From assembly GCF_000835495.1 (NCBI RefSeq), contig NW_015622544.1:4864855-4928854 (forward strand): DNA of 64,000 nucleotides, written 5' to 3'. Position numbers and translations under genes: made by a program. The stretch's first letter is position 1, and each line of letters opens with the position of its first letter. Below the pieces are notes generated by a model, which did not search any database, had not been told where the DNA came from, and was given only the letters and a program-made list of their open reading frames with translations. Below, one piece after another: positions 32,468 through 45,537 of this stretch. Source of the stretch: Cladophialophora immunda (taxonomy: Eukaryota > Ascomycota > Eurotiomycetes > Chaetothyriales > Herpotrichiellaceae).

Positions 32468-34946
32468 TCAACCTAGTCCAGCCCTTGTGGTCTTTACGAC
32501 ATGTTTGATAGCCTCGAGACTGCCTTTGTTTCCCACAGCACCTAGTCCCACGCCTTCGACCCAGCCCATTTTCTCAAGCATCGCGCGACCTTTGTTGTTG
32601 GCGCCGAGCTCTGGGGCAGAAGCACCGACAATATCACCATTCATGTACGTGGCACCTGACGCGGCTCCACCGCCTCCTCTCCTAGTTCTCGCGGAGCCAG
32701 ATGTTGCAGTAACGCGAGACTTGTAGGAACTAATTCGGTCCTTCGGGAAGAACTTTCTCAGGCTCATCAAGGCGTCAATCTCCCAGACGGTGTCGATCGT
32801 GTATCTCGGGGTATGCGGACTTTTGGTCAGAACAGGGTAGCGCCCTGTGCCGTGGCCATCCTTACCCTCTGACTTTGACTTCAACTTGAGCGACTTGGCA
32901 AGCCGATGGACAGAAGCACGAGTTGCTGCATCCATTGGGGCCAACTTCAGCGTCGTGACTTCCTCAATTAGGAATTGTCGGATTTCTGCTTTGATAGCGA
33001 CGGGGTGATTGCGTTCGGACGCTTCCAGAAGCGCGGCCTCACGTTCCTCTAGTCTCTCGCGCTTGCGGGCCGCCTTCTTTTCCCGGTCTTTGTTCCAGGT
33101 GCTGCGCAGTCGCTCGGCCAGTTCCTCATCTTCGACACCGAGTTCAAAAGGCAAGTCCGACTTACGTCCTTTCTTCTTAGGTCGGAGACTGGGTCGATCA
33201 AAATCCATAATGTCGAACGCACCGTATGGATCCTGGTCAAGAGCATCGGCGAAAGCTGTTGCAGATGGGAAAGTATCGCGCTCACGCCTGTTTTTCTTTG
33301 ACTTGACGCGGCTGGAAATATGCTTCTTCGAAGAAAACGGGATGAAGCCATCGCCAGCTGCAAACTCATCGTCATCGTCGTCGTTGTCATCATTATCATC
33401 ATCATCATCATTATTGACCTCGTCGTCTTCCACAACTTGCCCGTCGAACAAGAGCAGCTCGTCGCCACCCATGCCCAGCTCTTCTTGCTTTGCCAATGCT
33501 CGGGCGATCTGCTCATCTGTCATACGCGCAGTACGCTCGAGTATGCGGTCATTTTCCTCGTTCTCGGATTCCATGTCGTCATCAAGATCATCCAAAAGCT
33601 CGTCGGCGTCCGACGACTCCGGGTCGCCCGAGTCTCCTATAAACTCTTGGATTCTCATTCTCCTAATTTCTTCAAAGATGCGGATCTCGTCGACAGCAGA
33701 GGCCGAGGTCAACTTTCCATGTGGAACCCACCGAGGATCATTAGAGTCTTTGCCAAGGGGGCTGACGAGATACTGCGGACCGGTTGGACGTATGCGATAT
33801 CGTAAAACATGGCTGACCTCAACAATTTCCTCGTCTGTAGTGCTGAAGTCGTCGAAATCTTGCAGATCACTTGAGTTCCAATCGATCGCTTGGTTGACGT
33901 CGGTAGATTCTCTGACAGATTTACTTGGTTTTTGGGGCCGCAGGTGAACCTTTTGCTCAGTGGCGCCATCAAAGAATCGGAAATGTTCAGTTCTCCTTCC
34001 AGCTTTGACCGAGTGCTTGCTTTCAGGAATTTCGTCCTCGTCGCTGTCGTCGTCGACCGCTAGGTTTGCAATGTAATCATTAATGATGGCTTCTTCCTCT
34101 TCTCTTTTCTGCAGGCTTTCGGGTCGACCTCGAAGACGACCACGTCGGTCGAAGGCTTGGTTTCGGGGCGGAGGCAGAATGTTCTTGAATTTGTCCAAAC
34201 CAGATGAACTGGAATCGCGGGTGGTGAGCCCAATGGCCGCGGGAGAACTCTGAGGTGGAGGCTTTGTCTCAGCAATTCTGGGTTCCGGGGGAACCGTAGG
34301 CTCTGAGCTGGGAACCGACGCATTTGTGACAATTTTTGCTGGAGGGTTGTTTCGGCCTGCAAAAAGGATCTCTTCGGATGATTGCGACGAAACAGAGTCT
34401 TTCCTTGCACGGGGCTCTCGGACACTAGACCTGACTGGACTCTTATTGTGATTAATGGGATCTTCGTTCTCTGACACATGTGGGACAATCTCCTTATGTT
34501 GTGCTTGCTTGTCTGAGGTTTCTTCAGATGATGTTGCTTCCTTCTGTGTTTGTTCGTTGTCCTTCGCGACTTCGTCTATGTCTTCTTGCTTCAGATCTCC
34601 GGCACTGATGAAAGTGATCCTCTGTTCCCTGAGGCGTGTAGAACCCCAGGACATGGCATGACGCTCAGTATTCCTAGCTGTTTGAGTCATACTCAACATC
34701 GAGTGGGGAGGATGAGGAGAATTTGAGTCTGAGAAATCCTGCCAGTCGTGCAGAAGGTTGCGGTGGAAGGGAGCAGGCACTGGGTCATCTTGTCAGGACG
34801 CAAAGCTAAAGGCACAGGCGGAGGCTCGCGTTTGCGGTACCTTTTTTGGAAGAGCCTGACTGACCATGTCGCCATGGCGATGGTGAGTGATTCTGCTGTC
34901 CGCCATTGCGTTTCTTTCGAGCTTGCGCTCGTTGACGAGGACCCAT
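32468..34946 (-). CDS. sqs1: Sqs1-like R3H and G-patch protein
   Basis: In yeast, Sqs1 (Pfa1) uses its G-patch to activate the RNA helicase Prp43 in ribosome biogenesis and splicing. Two exons, 34946-34841 and 34788-32468, encode 808 residues, joined across a 52-nt intron (GTACCG...GACAAG). Only this splice gives a continuous N-terminus, MGPRQRAQARKKR..., then DDWQDF-like HDWQDFSDS and ARNTERHAMSWGS, the order seen in ascomycete Sqs1. The middle is acidic and disordered, with an Asp/Asn run. Near the C-terminus are an R3H domain (IRQFLIEEVTTLKLAPMDAA...RLAKSLKLKSKS) and, last, the G-patch (NNKGRAMLEKMGW...GLGAVGNKGS). Nuclear/nucleolar by analogy. It is head to head with atg4, with 755 bp between start codons. 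Confidence 0.9.
33370..33416 (-). repeat. GAT/AAT run encoding Asp/Asn-rich tract in Sqs1
   Basis: A simple-sequence tract that yields a run of about 15 Asp and Asn residues in the disordered centre of Sqs1. Confidence 0.7.
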
Positions 34947-35701
34947 GTTGGGCGGGGTGTCACGCAATGAGGCGAGTTGCCCCTCCTCCGACAGTGGGCT
35001 TTAGGCAGTAATTGTTGCCAAGAAGCGAGTATCATAGAGCCAACAGGATAGAAATACAGAAGATTGAATACCAGCAATCGACTCTGCGGGTGTAGGTGTG
35101 AATCGTGCGTACAGATGAAGAGTCATGTCTCAGTCTTTGAAAGAAGAATCGGGGGTGCTGTCCTACGCCGAGTGACGATTCGCAGAAACGCGCCCGCAAA
35201 TCCCACCAGTCACGCTTCACCTTCTGCGCTGGTGGCACCTACTTGGTAGGGCGATCGAATCAGCAAATCCACCCTGGACCAAGCCTGGTGATGTCCCCTA
35301 GCAAGGCTGACGTCCGACGGGCTTCCACTGTACGCCTGCACTCTGACTGCGGTGTAAGTCTACCTCGCCTCTCCGTTCGCGCCACAGTCTCAGCAGCAGC
35401 TTCACTATACCATATACTATCATTAGAACCGCCCCAGAAAGCGTCACTAGCACGAGCTCTCTGCCTAGACGTCGACAATCTGGAATCCCTCCGAGTTCTG
35501 TTTGCAACCCGGCACACCTCCAAATCCCGAGACTCGTCACCGATCCTACCTGGGTTCAAGCAGAGGGACGATGACTCTTTGATCCTGCTCCCACCAACGA
35601 GCCGATTCCCCACTCAAGCGCTCACACCGTTTGGCGCTCTCCTATATGCAATATCCTCTGGGCTTCAGAGCATTCCTCTCCCTTTCCAGGCCCAAGACGT
35701 C
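34947..35701. promoter_or_regulatory. Shared sqs1/atg4 upstream region
   Basis: Region between two divergent housekeeping genes. The right 459 nt (35243-35701) are open in the atg4 frame, see the finding on this. CA/TC-rich leader-like DNA is present on the plus side; no strong TATA box is seen. Confidence 0.5.
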
Positions 35702-37312
35702 ATGAATGGCGTCGACGTTAAGCGCTTTGTGCGCTACTTCTATGACCCTCCACCAAAGTACGATGACCTGTCTGGCACTTCCATATGGCTGCTGGGGAAA
35801 GAGTATCAGCCTGCACCGCCGAAGCCGGTAACAACAACGGATCACGACGATGTGGTGGAAGTCGAGTCCTCCACAGATTCCCACGACCCTTCTGACGCAA
35901 GTGCACTGTCGTCCACAACAGATCAACCCACACAACAGCAGCCTCATGAACCTCAATCGCAGAATACCAGCAGTTTTGATGATGCTCAGCATGTGACAGG
36001 AGGAAACAACCTCCCGTCACTATCGAACGACCCTTCCGATCGAGGATGGCCCATCACATTTCTCGACGACTTCGAATCGCGGATATGGATGACCTACCGT
36101 TCCAACTTTACGCCCATTCCTCGATCGCAAGAGCCTGGCTCTAGTGTATCCTTATCCCTGTCCGTTCGCCTACGCAATCTAACTGAGAGGGATGGCTTCA
36201 GTAGCGACACAGGTTGGGGATGTATGATCCGTTCGGGACAATCTCTTTTGGCGAACGCACTGGTTATGCTCCATCTGGGCCGGGACTGGCGCCGACCACA
36301 CACATATACCAATCGTACCTCGTCTCCCTCCAGCGATCCCTACGTCGACCCACCTCCCTTCACTCAAACGCAAGGCGAGGCCTCCATCCTTTCCCTCTTC
36401 GCCGACTCCCCCCTCGCCCCCTTCTCCATTCACCGGTTCGTCCAACACGGCGCATCCGCCTGCGGCACACATCCAGGCCAATGGTTCGGGCCTTCCGCGA
36501 CAGCTTCATGCATCAAAGAGCTTTCTGCCGAATGCGCTGCTGCAGGGTTGCGAGTCTACGTGACACCATCCGCGAGCGAGGTGTACGAAGACAAGTTCCG
36601 CAACATTGCCCGCGCTTCTGCCACAGATCTCAGCATTAGACCTACGTTGATACTTCTGGGAATAAGACTAGGACTGGACCGAATTACACCCGTCTACCAT
36701 GAAGCTCTCAAAAGCAGCCTCACATACCCTCAGTCGATTGGTATTGCGGGTGGCCGTCCGTCCTCCTCACACTACTTTATTGGCTGTCAAGGGGACCTCT
36801 TCTTCTACCTCGACCCGCATGAGACCCGGCCAGCTCTGCAGCATCACTCTGACCCCAACGAATACACCGACGAGGAAATCTCCACCTGCCATACGCGCCG
36901 TCTTCGTGGGCTGAGGATAAGCGAGATGGATCCATCTATGCTTATCGGCTTTCTCATCAAGGACGAACAAGATTGGGACGATTGGAAAAGGAGGATAAAG
37001 GAGGTCAAGGGCAAGGCGATTGTGTCCGTCTTTGACAAGGAGCCGCCGGTGCCTGGTGAAACGAAGGAGAGGAAGGAGGCTGTGGACGAGGTGCAGACAT
37101 TCGATGACGAGGACGAGGATGATGAGACAGTTACTGTCACGGGGAAGGAGGATGAACAAGCTAAACCCGAGGGCGAGGGCGACGAAGATGGTGTCAAAGT
37201 CGACCGCGAAGCAGAAGGAGATGGGCAAAGCGATGCAATCCGTGCTGGACTCGATGGCCCGAGACATCCCGTCAAGGTTGACAGTCCTGCGGAAAGAGTC
37301 CACATGCCCTGA
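35702..37312 (+). CDS. atg4: Autophagy cysteine protease Atg4
   Basis: Cleaves the C-terminus of Atg8 to expose its Gly and later removes Atg8 from phosphatidylethanolamine (peptidase C54). From ATG 35702 the protein has 536 residues, one exon. It starts MNGVDVKRFVRYFYDPPP and GTSIWLLGKEY, the canonical Atg4 beginning, which decides this start over an in-frame open stretch upstream. The nucleophile Cys lies in TDTGWGCMIRSGQ-like SDTGWGCMIRSGQ, the Asp and His in FFYLDPHETRPAL. RPTLILLGIRLGLD and SSSHYFIGCQ are family blocks. WDDWKRRI and an acidic tail of about 100 residues close the protein; the tail is longer than in yeast. It contains a disordered insertion after LGKEY. Cytosolic. Confidence 0.95.
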   Translation: MNGVDVKRFVRYFYDPPPKYDDLSGTSIWLLGKEYQPAPPKPVTTTDHDDVVEVESSTDSHDPSDASALSSTTDQPTQQQPHEPQSQNTSSFDDAQHVTGGNNLPSLSNDPSDRGWPITFLDDFESRIWMTYRSNFTPIPRSQEPGSSVSLSLSVRLRNLTERDGFSSDTGWGCMIRSGQSLLANALVMLHLGRDWRRPHTYTNRTSSPSSDPYVDPPPFTQTQGEASILSLFADSPLAPFSIHRFVQHGASACGTHPGQWFGPSATASCIKELSAECAAAGLRVYVTPSASEVYEDKFRNIARASATDLSIRPTLILLGIRLGLDRITPVYHEALKSSLTYPQSIGIAGGRPSSSHYFIGCQGDLFFYLDPHETRPALQHHSDPNEYTDEEISTCHTRRLRGLRISEMDPSMLIGFLIKDEQDWDDWKRRIKEVKGKAIVSVFDKEPPVPGETKERKEAVDEVQTFDDEDEDDETVTVTGKEDEQAKPEGEGDEDGVKVDREAEGDGQSDAIRAGLDGPRHPVKVDSPAERVHMP

Positions 37313-38165
37313 CCGCACAAAGACGCGCCTGTCTGCGTGATGATGAGTACGATGCTATGCATGACAAGAGTTCAACTACGGAGTACTAATACGGCTAATG
37401 ACTATGGGACGCCTTGGGAGTATCTGGGTCGTTAGCAAGGGAGAATGGGCAAAGACTGTACGACAGCCGAGTGTTGTCCTCCATCTCGTCGGTGTTGCTG
37501 GGTCGGAATTGTGAATTGGAGTACATTACTTGGTCGTGCTCGGGAGAAAAGTATGACCGCCTGTACGGGCGGCAGTTGCCCAACAAGATCAATGTTTTGC
37601 TTGTTTCACCGCGCGAACACACACTATTTTCCCGCGAGAGTCTCAAACAATATTGTGAGACACGCTCTGGGCAACAGTCCTTGTTTATCTTCACGTGGTC
37701 CATGTTGAATATGTGGCGCCTCTAGCGCGCAACTCCATAAACGCGTACCAAAACATTGGAACTCTGAGCTATGACCGTCTAGATTTCACGCAAGGAGTCC
37801 AATGCGGCGCGAACCAAGACAAGATTGAAGTCAGGACGGTTTGATTTCATGCTTTCAATTCGAATGTCTCACAACCCAGCCAGTCTGGAGATCTGAAACT
37901 TCATGCTTCAGCGTGGTGAATATTGTACATAGCGCGAAAGCTTCTCTCAGTAGAGACTCGTAAAGCATGATTGCTGTTGATGAGCAAGCATGACCGTGCA
38001 CAGCTCATCACATTGTCAATAATCCCCGATTCCCATGACGCATCGTAATGTGTTGACAAAAACCCATTTCAACACCGTTGTTCCATTTGTGCCCACAACC
38101 CCATTTGCAGAAAAGACACGCAAAAGCCAACCAAGAACCAATCACCCCCACAAACTTGAAACCAA
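37313..38165. other. Intergenic between atg4 and H2B 3' ends
   Basis: Convergent 3' flanks. A TACGGAGTAC 10-mer lies at 37377-37386, the same word as at 22642-22651. No gene is recognised. Confidence 0.5.
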
Positions 38166-38707
<542 letters not shown>

Positions 38708-39424
38708 TTTTGGTGATTGATTCGATTGCGCAAAAAGCGACGATGGATGGAACAAGTATGTGGGATGAAATTGATTGATGGAAGCGTATGTGCGTGATGA
38801 GTGATGGATGGATGAAGAAGGAAGGAAAGATGGAAGTGTGAAAGGTGGGTGACGGCGACTCTTATACCAGGCGCAAGTGCGAGGAGGAGGGCGCGGGTTG
38901 ATGCGAGGTGGCAGACGCAGGCGGTCGCTCCTGGAGGTTGATCCAGGTAACAAATTGCGCGATTTTCCCGGCGTATTGTTATTGTGTCGATTTTGTTGAT
39001 TTTTGAACCAGTCAAAATGCAGGATCACACTTCTTGGCGGAAAGATATGGTAACGCGATGTAATGCTGGCGTGTATTGTCAAACTCACCAGAAAAGTCAT
39101 TTTTGATCATTCCCGTCCTCGCGCGGCGATTGGCCAGACCCCGGCTCCGTGATCCAGAGCACTCCTCTCTCGCGGCACCTTTCATCACAAGTTCTCCAAG
39201 GTTGATCTGGAGGCGCGACTCAACTGCCCACCACCCGCATCGCCCGCCCATCCTCACTCCTTTATAACAGCCCTTCCCTCCCACCTTCCATCATCGCTTC
39301 CTTCTCTCTTTTCATCCATCGTCAACCCAAGTTTCCATCGCGCATTTGCACACAGCATCCCATCACAACTTCATTTCACAAACGCTTTCCAACTTTCAAT
39401 CCCAATCCCATCCACTCAATCAAA
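38708..39424. promoter_or_regulatory. Bidirectional H2B/H2A promoter
   Basis: A 717-bp region between the two histone start codons. TATAAG for H2B (minus) lies at 38866-38861. TTTATAAC for H2A lies at 39261-39268. A CCAAT box in reverse (ATTGG) lies at 39129-39133. GCGCG words cluster between 38890 and 39125. The arrangement would give matched S-phase expression of both histones. Confidence 0.7.
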
Positions 39425-40732
<1,308 letters not shown>

Positions 40733-41246
40733 TCATAATCTCTTGACAAACTCCCTTGACGGCGCCGGCAAGTCTGGAGCTGGCAGATTTCGTTCATATT
40801 TCGAGCCTGTAAACACGAGAGATGAGCGACTGTACTGAATAGATCCTGTGGCAATCCTTACCTCCTGGAGCAGTTGGTGGTCTGTAAGGGTCAGGATGCT
40901 TCCATTTCTGTAGCAGCTTTTCTGTTTCGTTGAAAAGGATCTGGTTCCACCACATGTCAGCCAGGTGCCCCGATGTGAGCGCCAGATTCGGCTCGAAGAG
41001 GGTGTCTGCGTACTCTTTGTTGCCTTGGATCTGTGATGTTTCTGTTCGCGTCAAAAAGTGACCGGATATATACTGCCTGGCCGCGCCAGAGGTTTCGTTG
41101 CACGGCCCAGTCAAGTGCAAGCTTCAGCGACCGCCGGTAGAGGTGTCTGATGACGATTGGGTGAGCAAGTTGGCAAACAGAGTGTGACTTTCTATTCTTT
41201 GAAGCACTCACTGGACAGCCTTGACGTGAGGACTGGGAGATGCCAT
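40733..41246 (-). CDS. NDUFB9: Mitochondrial complex I LYR subunit, NDUFB9/B22-like
   Basis: An accessory subunit of NADH:ubiquinone oxidoreductase, matrix-facing side of the membrane arm. Four exons, 41246-41212, 41146-41014, 40940-40862 and 40806-40733, encode 106 residues; introns are 65, 73 and 55 nt. The LYR motif (residues 14-16) opens SLKLALDWAVQRNLWRGQA, YIRSLF follows, and ETEKLLQKWKHPDPYRPPT is the family signature. The end reads SKYERNLPAPDLP. All three junctions keep frame, and the family order is only visible after splicing. LYR proteins bind the acyl carrier protein. Length suits fungal B22 subunits. It is head to head with kgd2. Confidence 0.92.
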
Positions 41247-41844
41247 TCTGGACGGCCCTTGGATGCCCTCAGACACTCGCCCGATCAATAGAAGGTAAAC
41301 TGCCACAGACAAGTCGTGCACAGCCAGCTGCTCCCCCGGATTTCCAGCCTGACACTTCTGTGTGTATGTCGACCGCTTGACTTCTTGTTGAAGCCTCCGT
41401 TGAGTGTGTAATTGAGATGAGTCGATTGGAGATGCAGTTGCACCTGGCGCAGGCTTGGCGTCGAAGCTCTGTCCCGGTTCTCGCTGCCCTCTCTGGGTGC
41501 AGTTCTAATGGGAGCAGGGTGGAGCATCTAGCCGACTCCGCCTGCGCGACTTTTGCATCCGGACGTCAGTCGGTGCGTATGCCCAGCGCAGTCCAATTAG
41601 AGCTCTGAAAGAGCTTTCCCTTCCAGTCTACGAACCCAGAGGTCGATCCCTCCGCCTCTTTTCTTCTGAAGTGACAACATACAGTCAGGAAGTGCTTTCG
41701 CTTCTCTGCTTTCCTCTCATTCTCTTCTGTACAAAGTGGCGGTGTATCCGCCTCGCATGCTACAGCCTTGAGCTCCTTCGCTCTCTGGAGCATCGACTGC
41801 CCTTCTTGACTTCTTGTAACACGGTCGCCAGACCAACTTCCGAT
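41247..41844. promoter_or_regulatory. Shared promoter, complex I subunit / kgd2
   Basis: 598 bp between two divergent mitochondrial genes. CCAAT lies at 41593-41597 and the reverse, ATTGG, at 41425-41429. CCAAT boxes bind the HAP complex, which controls respiratory genes in fungi. That these two sites work is inference. Confidence 0.5.
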
Positions 41845-43450
41845 ATGGCCTCTTTGCGGCTTCGACGGACGCCAGCCTTGGGCTCAGCGCTTGCACTGCC
41901 AAAATGTGGTCCGTCTCTACGTACCCGCACCTTCAGTGCTCTCAGGTCGAAGTCTGCGCCTCGGCAACTCAGCATTTCGAGCTTGCGGCCGTCCATCGTG
42001 CCTACATACGCCTCCCTCTCGAGGTATCAGCAATTCAGTACCTCCCCCTCTCGCTACGAAACGGTTGTCAAAGTGCCCCAGATGGCGGAGTCCATTTCTG
42101 AAGGTACCCTCAGCAGTTTCTCAAAACAAGTGGGTGATTACGTCGAGCAAGACGAGGAGATTGCGTCTATCGAGACAGACAAGATTGACGTCTCTGTCAA
42201 TGCTCCGGAGGCTGGCACGATAAAGGAATTCCTGGTCAACGAGGGAGACACTGTGACTGTCGGACAGGAAATTGCAAAGCTTGAACCTGGTGCAGGCGGT
42301 GGAGGCGCTAAAGAAGCAAAGGAAGAACCTAAGGAACCTGCCTCAAAAGAGCAACCCACAAGCTCAGACTCTGAGCCGAAGAAGGAGGAGCCGAAGAAGG
42401 AAGAAGCTCCTCCATCTCCCCCCAAGAAGGAGGAAAAGCCTGCTCCGCCCAAGGAAGAGAAGAAGCCTCCTCCGCCACCCAAAGAGGAGAAAAAATCGGA
42501 CGATTCAAAAGCTGGGATCGAGTCGCCATTCGGCAAGGGCACGAGAAACGAAAACAGAGTAGGGATGAATACGGCAATATCTGGTCTATGGAAGCTAACT
42601 TGGCTCAGGTCAAAATGAACCGCATGCGTCTGAGAATCGCGGAGCGTCTCAAGCAGTCCCAAAACACCGCCGCATCATTAACCACGTTTAATGAGGTGGA
42701 CATGTCCAACATCATGGAATTCCGGAAGAAGTACAAGGATGAGATCCTGAAGAACACTGGCGTCAAACTTGGCTTCATGAGCGCCTTTGCCAAGGCTAGC
42801 ATTCTGGCCATGAGAGAAGTTCCCACTGTCAACGCATCTATTGAGGGTCCAGGAGGTGGCGACACCATCGTGTACAGAGACTTTGTGGACATCAGCGTTG
42901 CGGTGGCTACACCCAAAGGCTTGGTGACGCCTGTGGTTCGAAATGCTGAGAGTATGGAGATGGTTGAGATTGAGAAAGCCATTGCGGATTTAGGCAAGAA
43001 GGTGAAGTAGTCAGCGCCCCGTGTCCAAGTCTGCTACTAACCTAGGGTTCAGGCTCGCGACGGAAAGCTCACCATCGAAGACATGGCTGGAGGTACCTAC
43101 ACCATCAGCAACGGCGGCGTCTTCGGGTCGATGATGGGAACGCCAATTATCAATCTGCCTCAGACCGCGGTGCTCGGGCTGCATGCCATCAAGGAGCGAG
43201 CGGTGGTCGTTAACGGCAAAATAGAGATCAGACCGGTAGGTTCACCTTGACTCGGTGAGGACCAGGTACTAACCTTGCTTAGATGATGTATCTTGCACTC
43301 ACTTACGACCATCGTTTGTTGGATGGAAGAGAGGCGGTCACATTCTTGGTGAAGATCAAGGTAAGCCACGATAGATTCTGTCTGCTTGTTACTGTCTCTA
43401 ACGTACGGTAGGAATACATAGAAGATCCGCGGAAGATGCTTCTGGCATAA
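41845..43450 (+). CDS. kgd2: Dihydrolipoyllysine succinyltransferase, E2 of 2-oxoglutarate dehydrogenase
   Basis: Moves the succinyl group from lipoyl-lysine to CoA in the TCA-cycle 2-oxoglutarate dehydrogenase complex of the mitochondrial matrix. Five exons, 41845-42558, 42609-43001, 43053-43235, 43283-43360 and 43412-43450, give 468 residues; introns are 47-51 nt. An Arg/Ser-rich presequence of about 70 residues precedes the lipoyl domain ([12 protein letters not shown]; lipoyl-Lys at 113 in ETDKIDV). A Lys/Glu/Pro-rich linker of about 90 residues follows. No peripheral subunit-binding domain is evident, as in other fungal Kgd2. The catalytic domain starts [19 protein letters not shown] and contains [18 protein letters not shown] and the active site His440-x3-Asp444-Gly ([12 protein letters not shown]). 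It ends EDPRKMLLA. Confidence 0.96.
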
Positions 43451-45537
43451 TCTCTTTGTTGATGTGAGTTTCGCCATGGGTTGGCAGCCTGCGCGGAAAT
43501 GGATTGTACAAAATCAGAAAATACAGGGGCACCCTTTTGTTTGCCAAATGCATTTGAGCAGGGACGACGAACACCTAGCAGGCATTCAGCGCGTCTGTCC
43601 TGGATGCGCAGTCGAATTTATGAATAACAAACCCCGATGTCTTTGTTCCGTCCCTCTCTGTGAGGCATTCTCGCTCTTAACGCCCGAGGCGAGACCAGCT
43701 TGTATATAGGCTCAGGGTCATGCCGGAGATGTTCTTGCCTCAAATCGATTTGTATCTGTCCGCGTCCCCCTTGACCAAAACCTGTACCGAGGATCACGGT
43801 TCAGCTTCCTCGTCTCCCCTATCATCCTCGACCAAGGTCAACTTCCTTGAAGACAAGCTTGGTTGACTATCTTGCCATGCACGTGTATTCCCCTTGCTTT
43901 CGAGGTGATCTTTGGCCAATTGGGAAGACTCGGATCTCTGGAACTAGCTGGGCGGGTTCACGTCTCTGGCTCTTTCTCATGCTGGAGCATTCATGGGGAA
44001 GTCAGCCGCAAAGACGAAGGCCCTCGAGTGCAATGGAACTGGTTTTTTTTTTGGCGTCTACTGGTGTATGTAGTCTACCAGGTCATCCAAGAATCTTCGC
44101 CTGCAGACCGGAACCAGAGAGTCATCTCTATGTCCTGGAACGAGCTGCCGATGACGCTACCAAACGCTGCCACTTCCACACTCGCCGGCTCCCGTTGTGA
44201 CCTGACGAGATCGACATGGTCCGCGGCAGGTTATCTAGTAACTTGTTGACATCCGGCTCAGACTGCTTGTTGGTCGGCTCTGGCACATACAAGTGTGCGT
44301 TGTTCCCTCGTCCCCAGTCTGTCTGAGAGATGTGGTTCGCTATGGGTCCGTGCCGGGAGTGCCGGACGACTTCATGCACGGCTGGTCAGGATGCATCTGA
44401 TGGTATTGGGGCAGATTCCCCAGAGGTCCGAAGGAATATAGACCGGCTTGACACCCTGTGAGTGAGCCATGAGTGAGTCGAGAGTCTGGGACACGTTCCA
44501 GGACTAACTGGGCGGAAGTGGTGGTGGCGGGTTGTGTTGGTGGTTGGGTCGAATATAAATCTGGGGTTACAAATTAAATTCGGCCTGGTGGAGGAGAAAT
44601 ACACATGCATTTCCACCAACATCGACAACATAACCAAGTCTACTTTCCCGTGAGCATCGTGCCCTAAAACGTCGCAATAGACAAAACATCGAACTAGACA
44701 CAGCTCTGGAAACATCAGAATGTACCATAGACCATGGTGTTGGACCACAAGTGCCTGGTCGATGCTCCTCTCCAAGCCTGCTCGGTACGCCGCTCGAGTT
44801 TCTCTCGACTCTACCAGGCAGCACGGAAAAGCCTGTCACCCTTCCACTGCAAAACAGACCGTCCGATGACCGACCACGGCGGCTGAAACAGCGCGACTTT
44901 ATGTTCTCACAGGCTCGATGCGTTTCTAGGTAGCTATGGGTTAAAAGAACAAAAGCTCGGGAATTCAAAACACGGAACATCCCTCCTGCTCTGGCCACCG
45001 GCCCAGGCGTTTGATCTGCTTTTCCTTTGTTCCAGGCCAGACACGCTTCGAGAGACAAATGACCCAGGAAGCTCTTTGAATGGTACCTTATCGGGAATGT
45101 CTCTCGCCTCGAGGAGGTAGAGCCAGAACTGGCCGAAGTCCAACACCCCGTGCTCGAATGCAAGAAGGTACGAACCATACAAAACAGCCCCCCAACAAGC
45201 CGCTGACACCCCTCAGCAGGAATGCTCCAGCCTGTGATACTGCACCTTCTATGGGACCGTGCGGCATTTCGCATGTCGAGAATCCCCGGTGGGGACAGGG
45301 ACCAGAATGCCGTTGGTAAAATCACCTTAATGTTGCGCTCTGCTGTCCACCTGGCCTCTCATTAGCTTCTCCCTCGCAGGTGCATCGTGCGTCAGACATA
45401 CCGCAAGAGAGAACTTCCCTTGCAGCCGTGTTAACACTGAGGAAAATGTCCAGGGTTACATAACTTCCGACCCCAGCCTCGCGCATTCCTGCGCATTGAA
45501 CCTCTCTCACCCTTCCCGGAAACGGCCAGACGCCGAA
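43451..45537. other. Intergenic, no recognised gene
   Basis: About 2.1 kb. A 252-codon minus-strand frame at 44567-45325 is Ser/Arg/Cys-rich without motifs and is judged spurious. A GAAC...T8 run lies near 44040. Upstream exons of the APH-family gene could lie at the right end but are not seen. Confidence 0.4.

Noticed and set aside
33009..33947. 312-codon Ser-rich plus-strand frame
   Set aside because: Antisense to the acidic centre of Sqs1. The Ser runs mirror the Asp/Glu codons.
44567..45325. 252-codon minus-strand frame
   Set aside because: Rich in Ser, Arg and Cys, without motifs, hydrophobic pattern or leader; likely chance.
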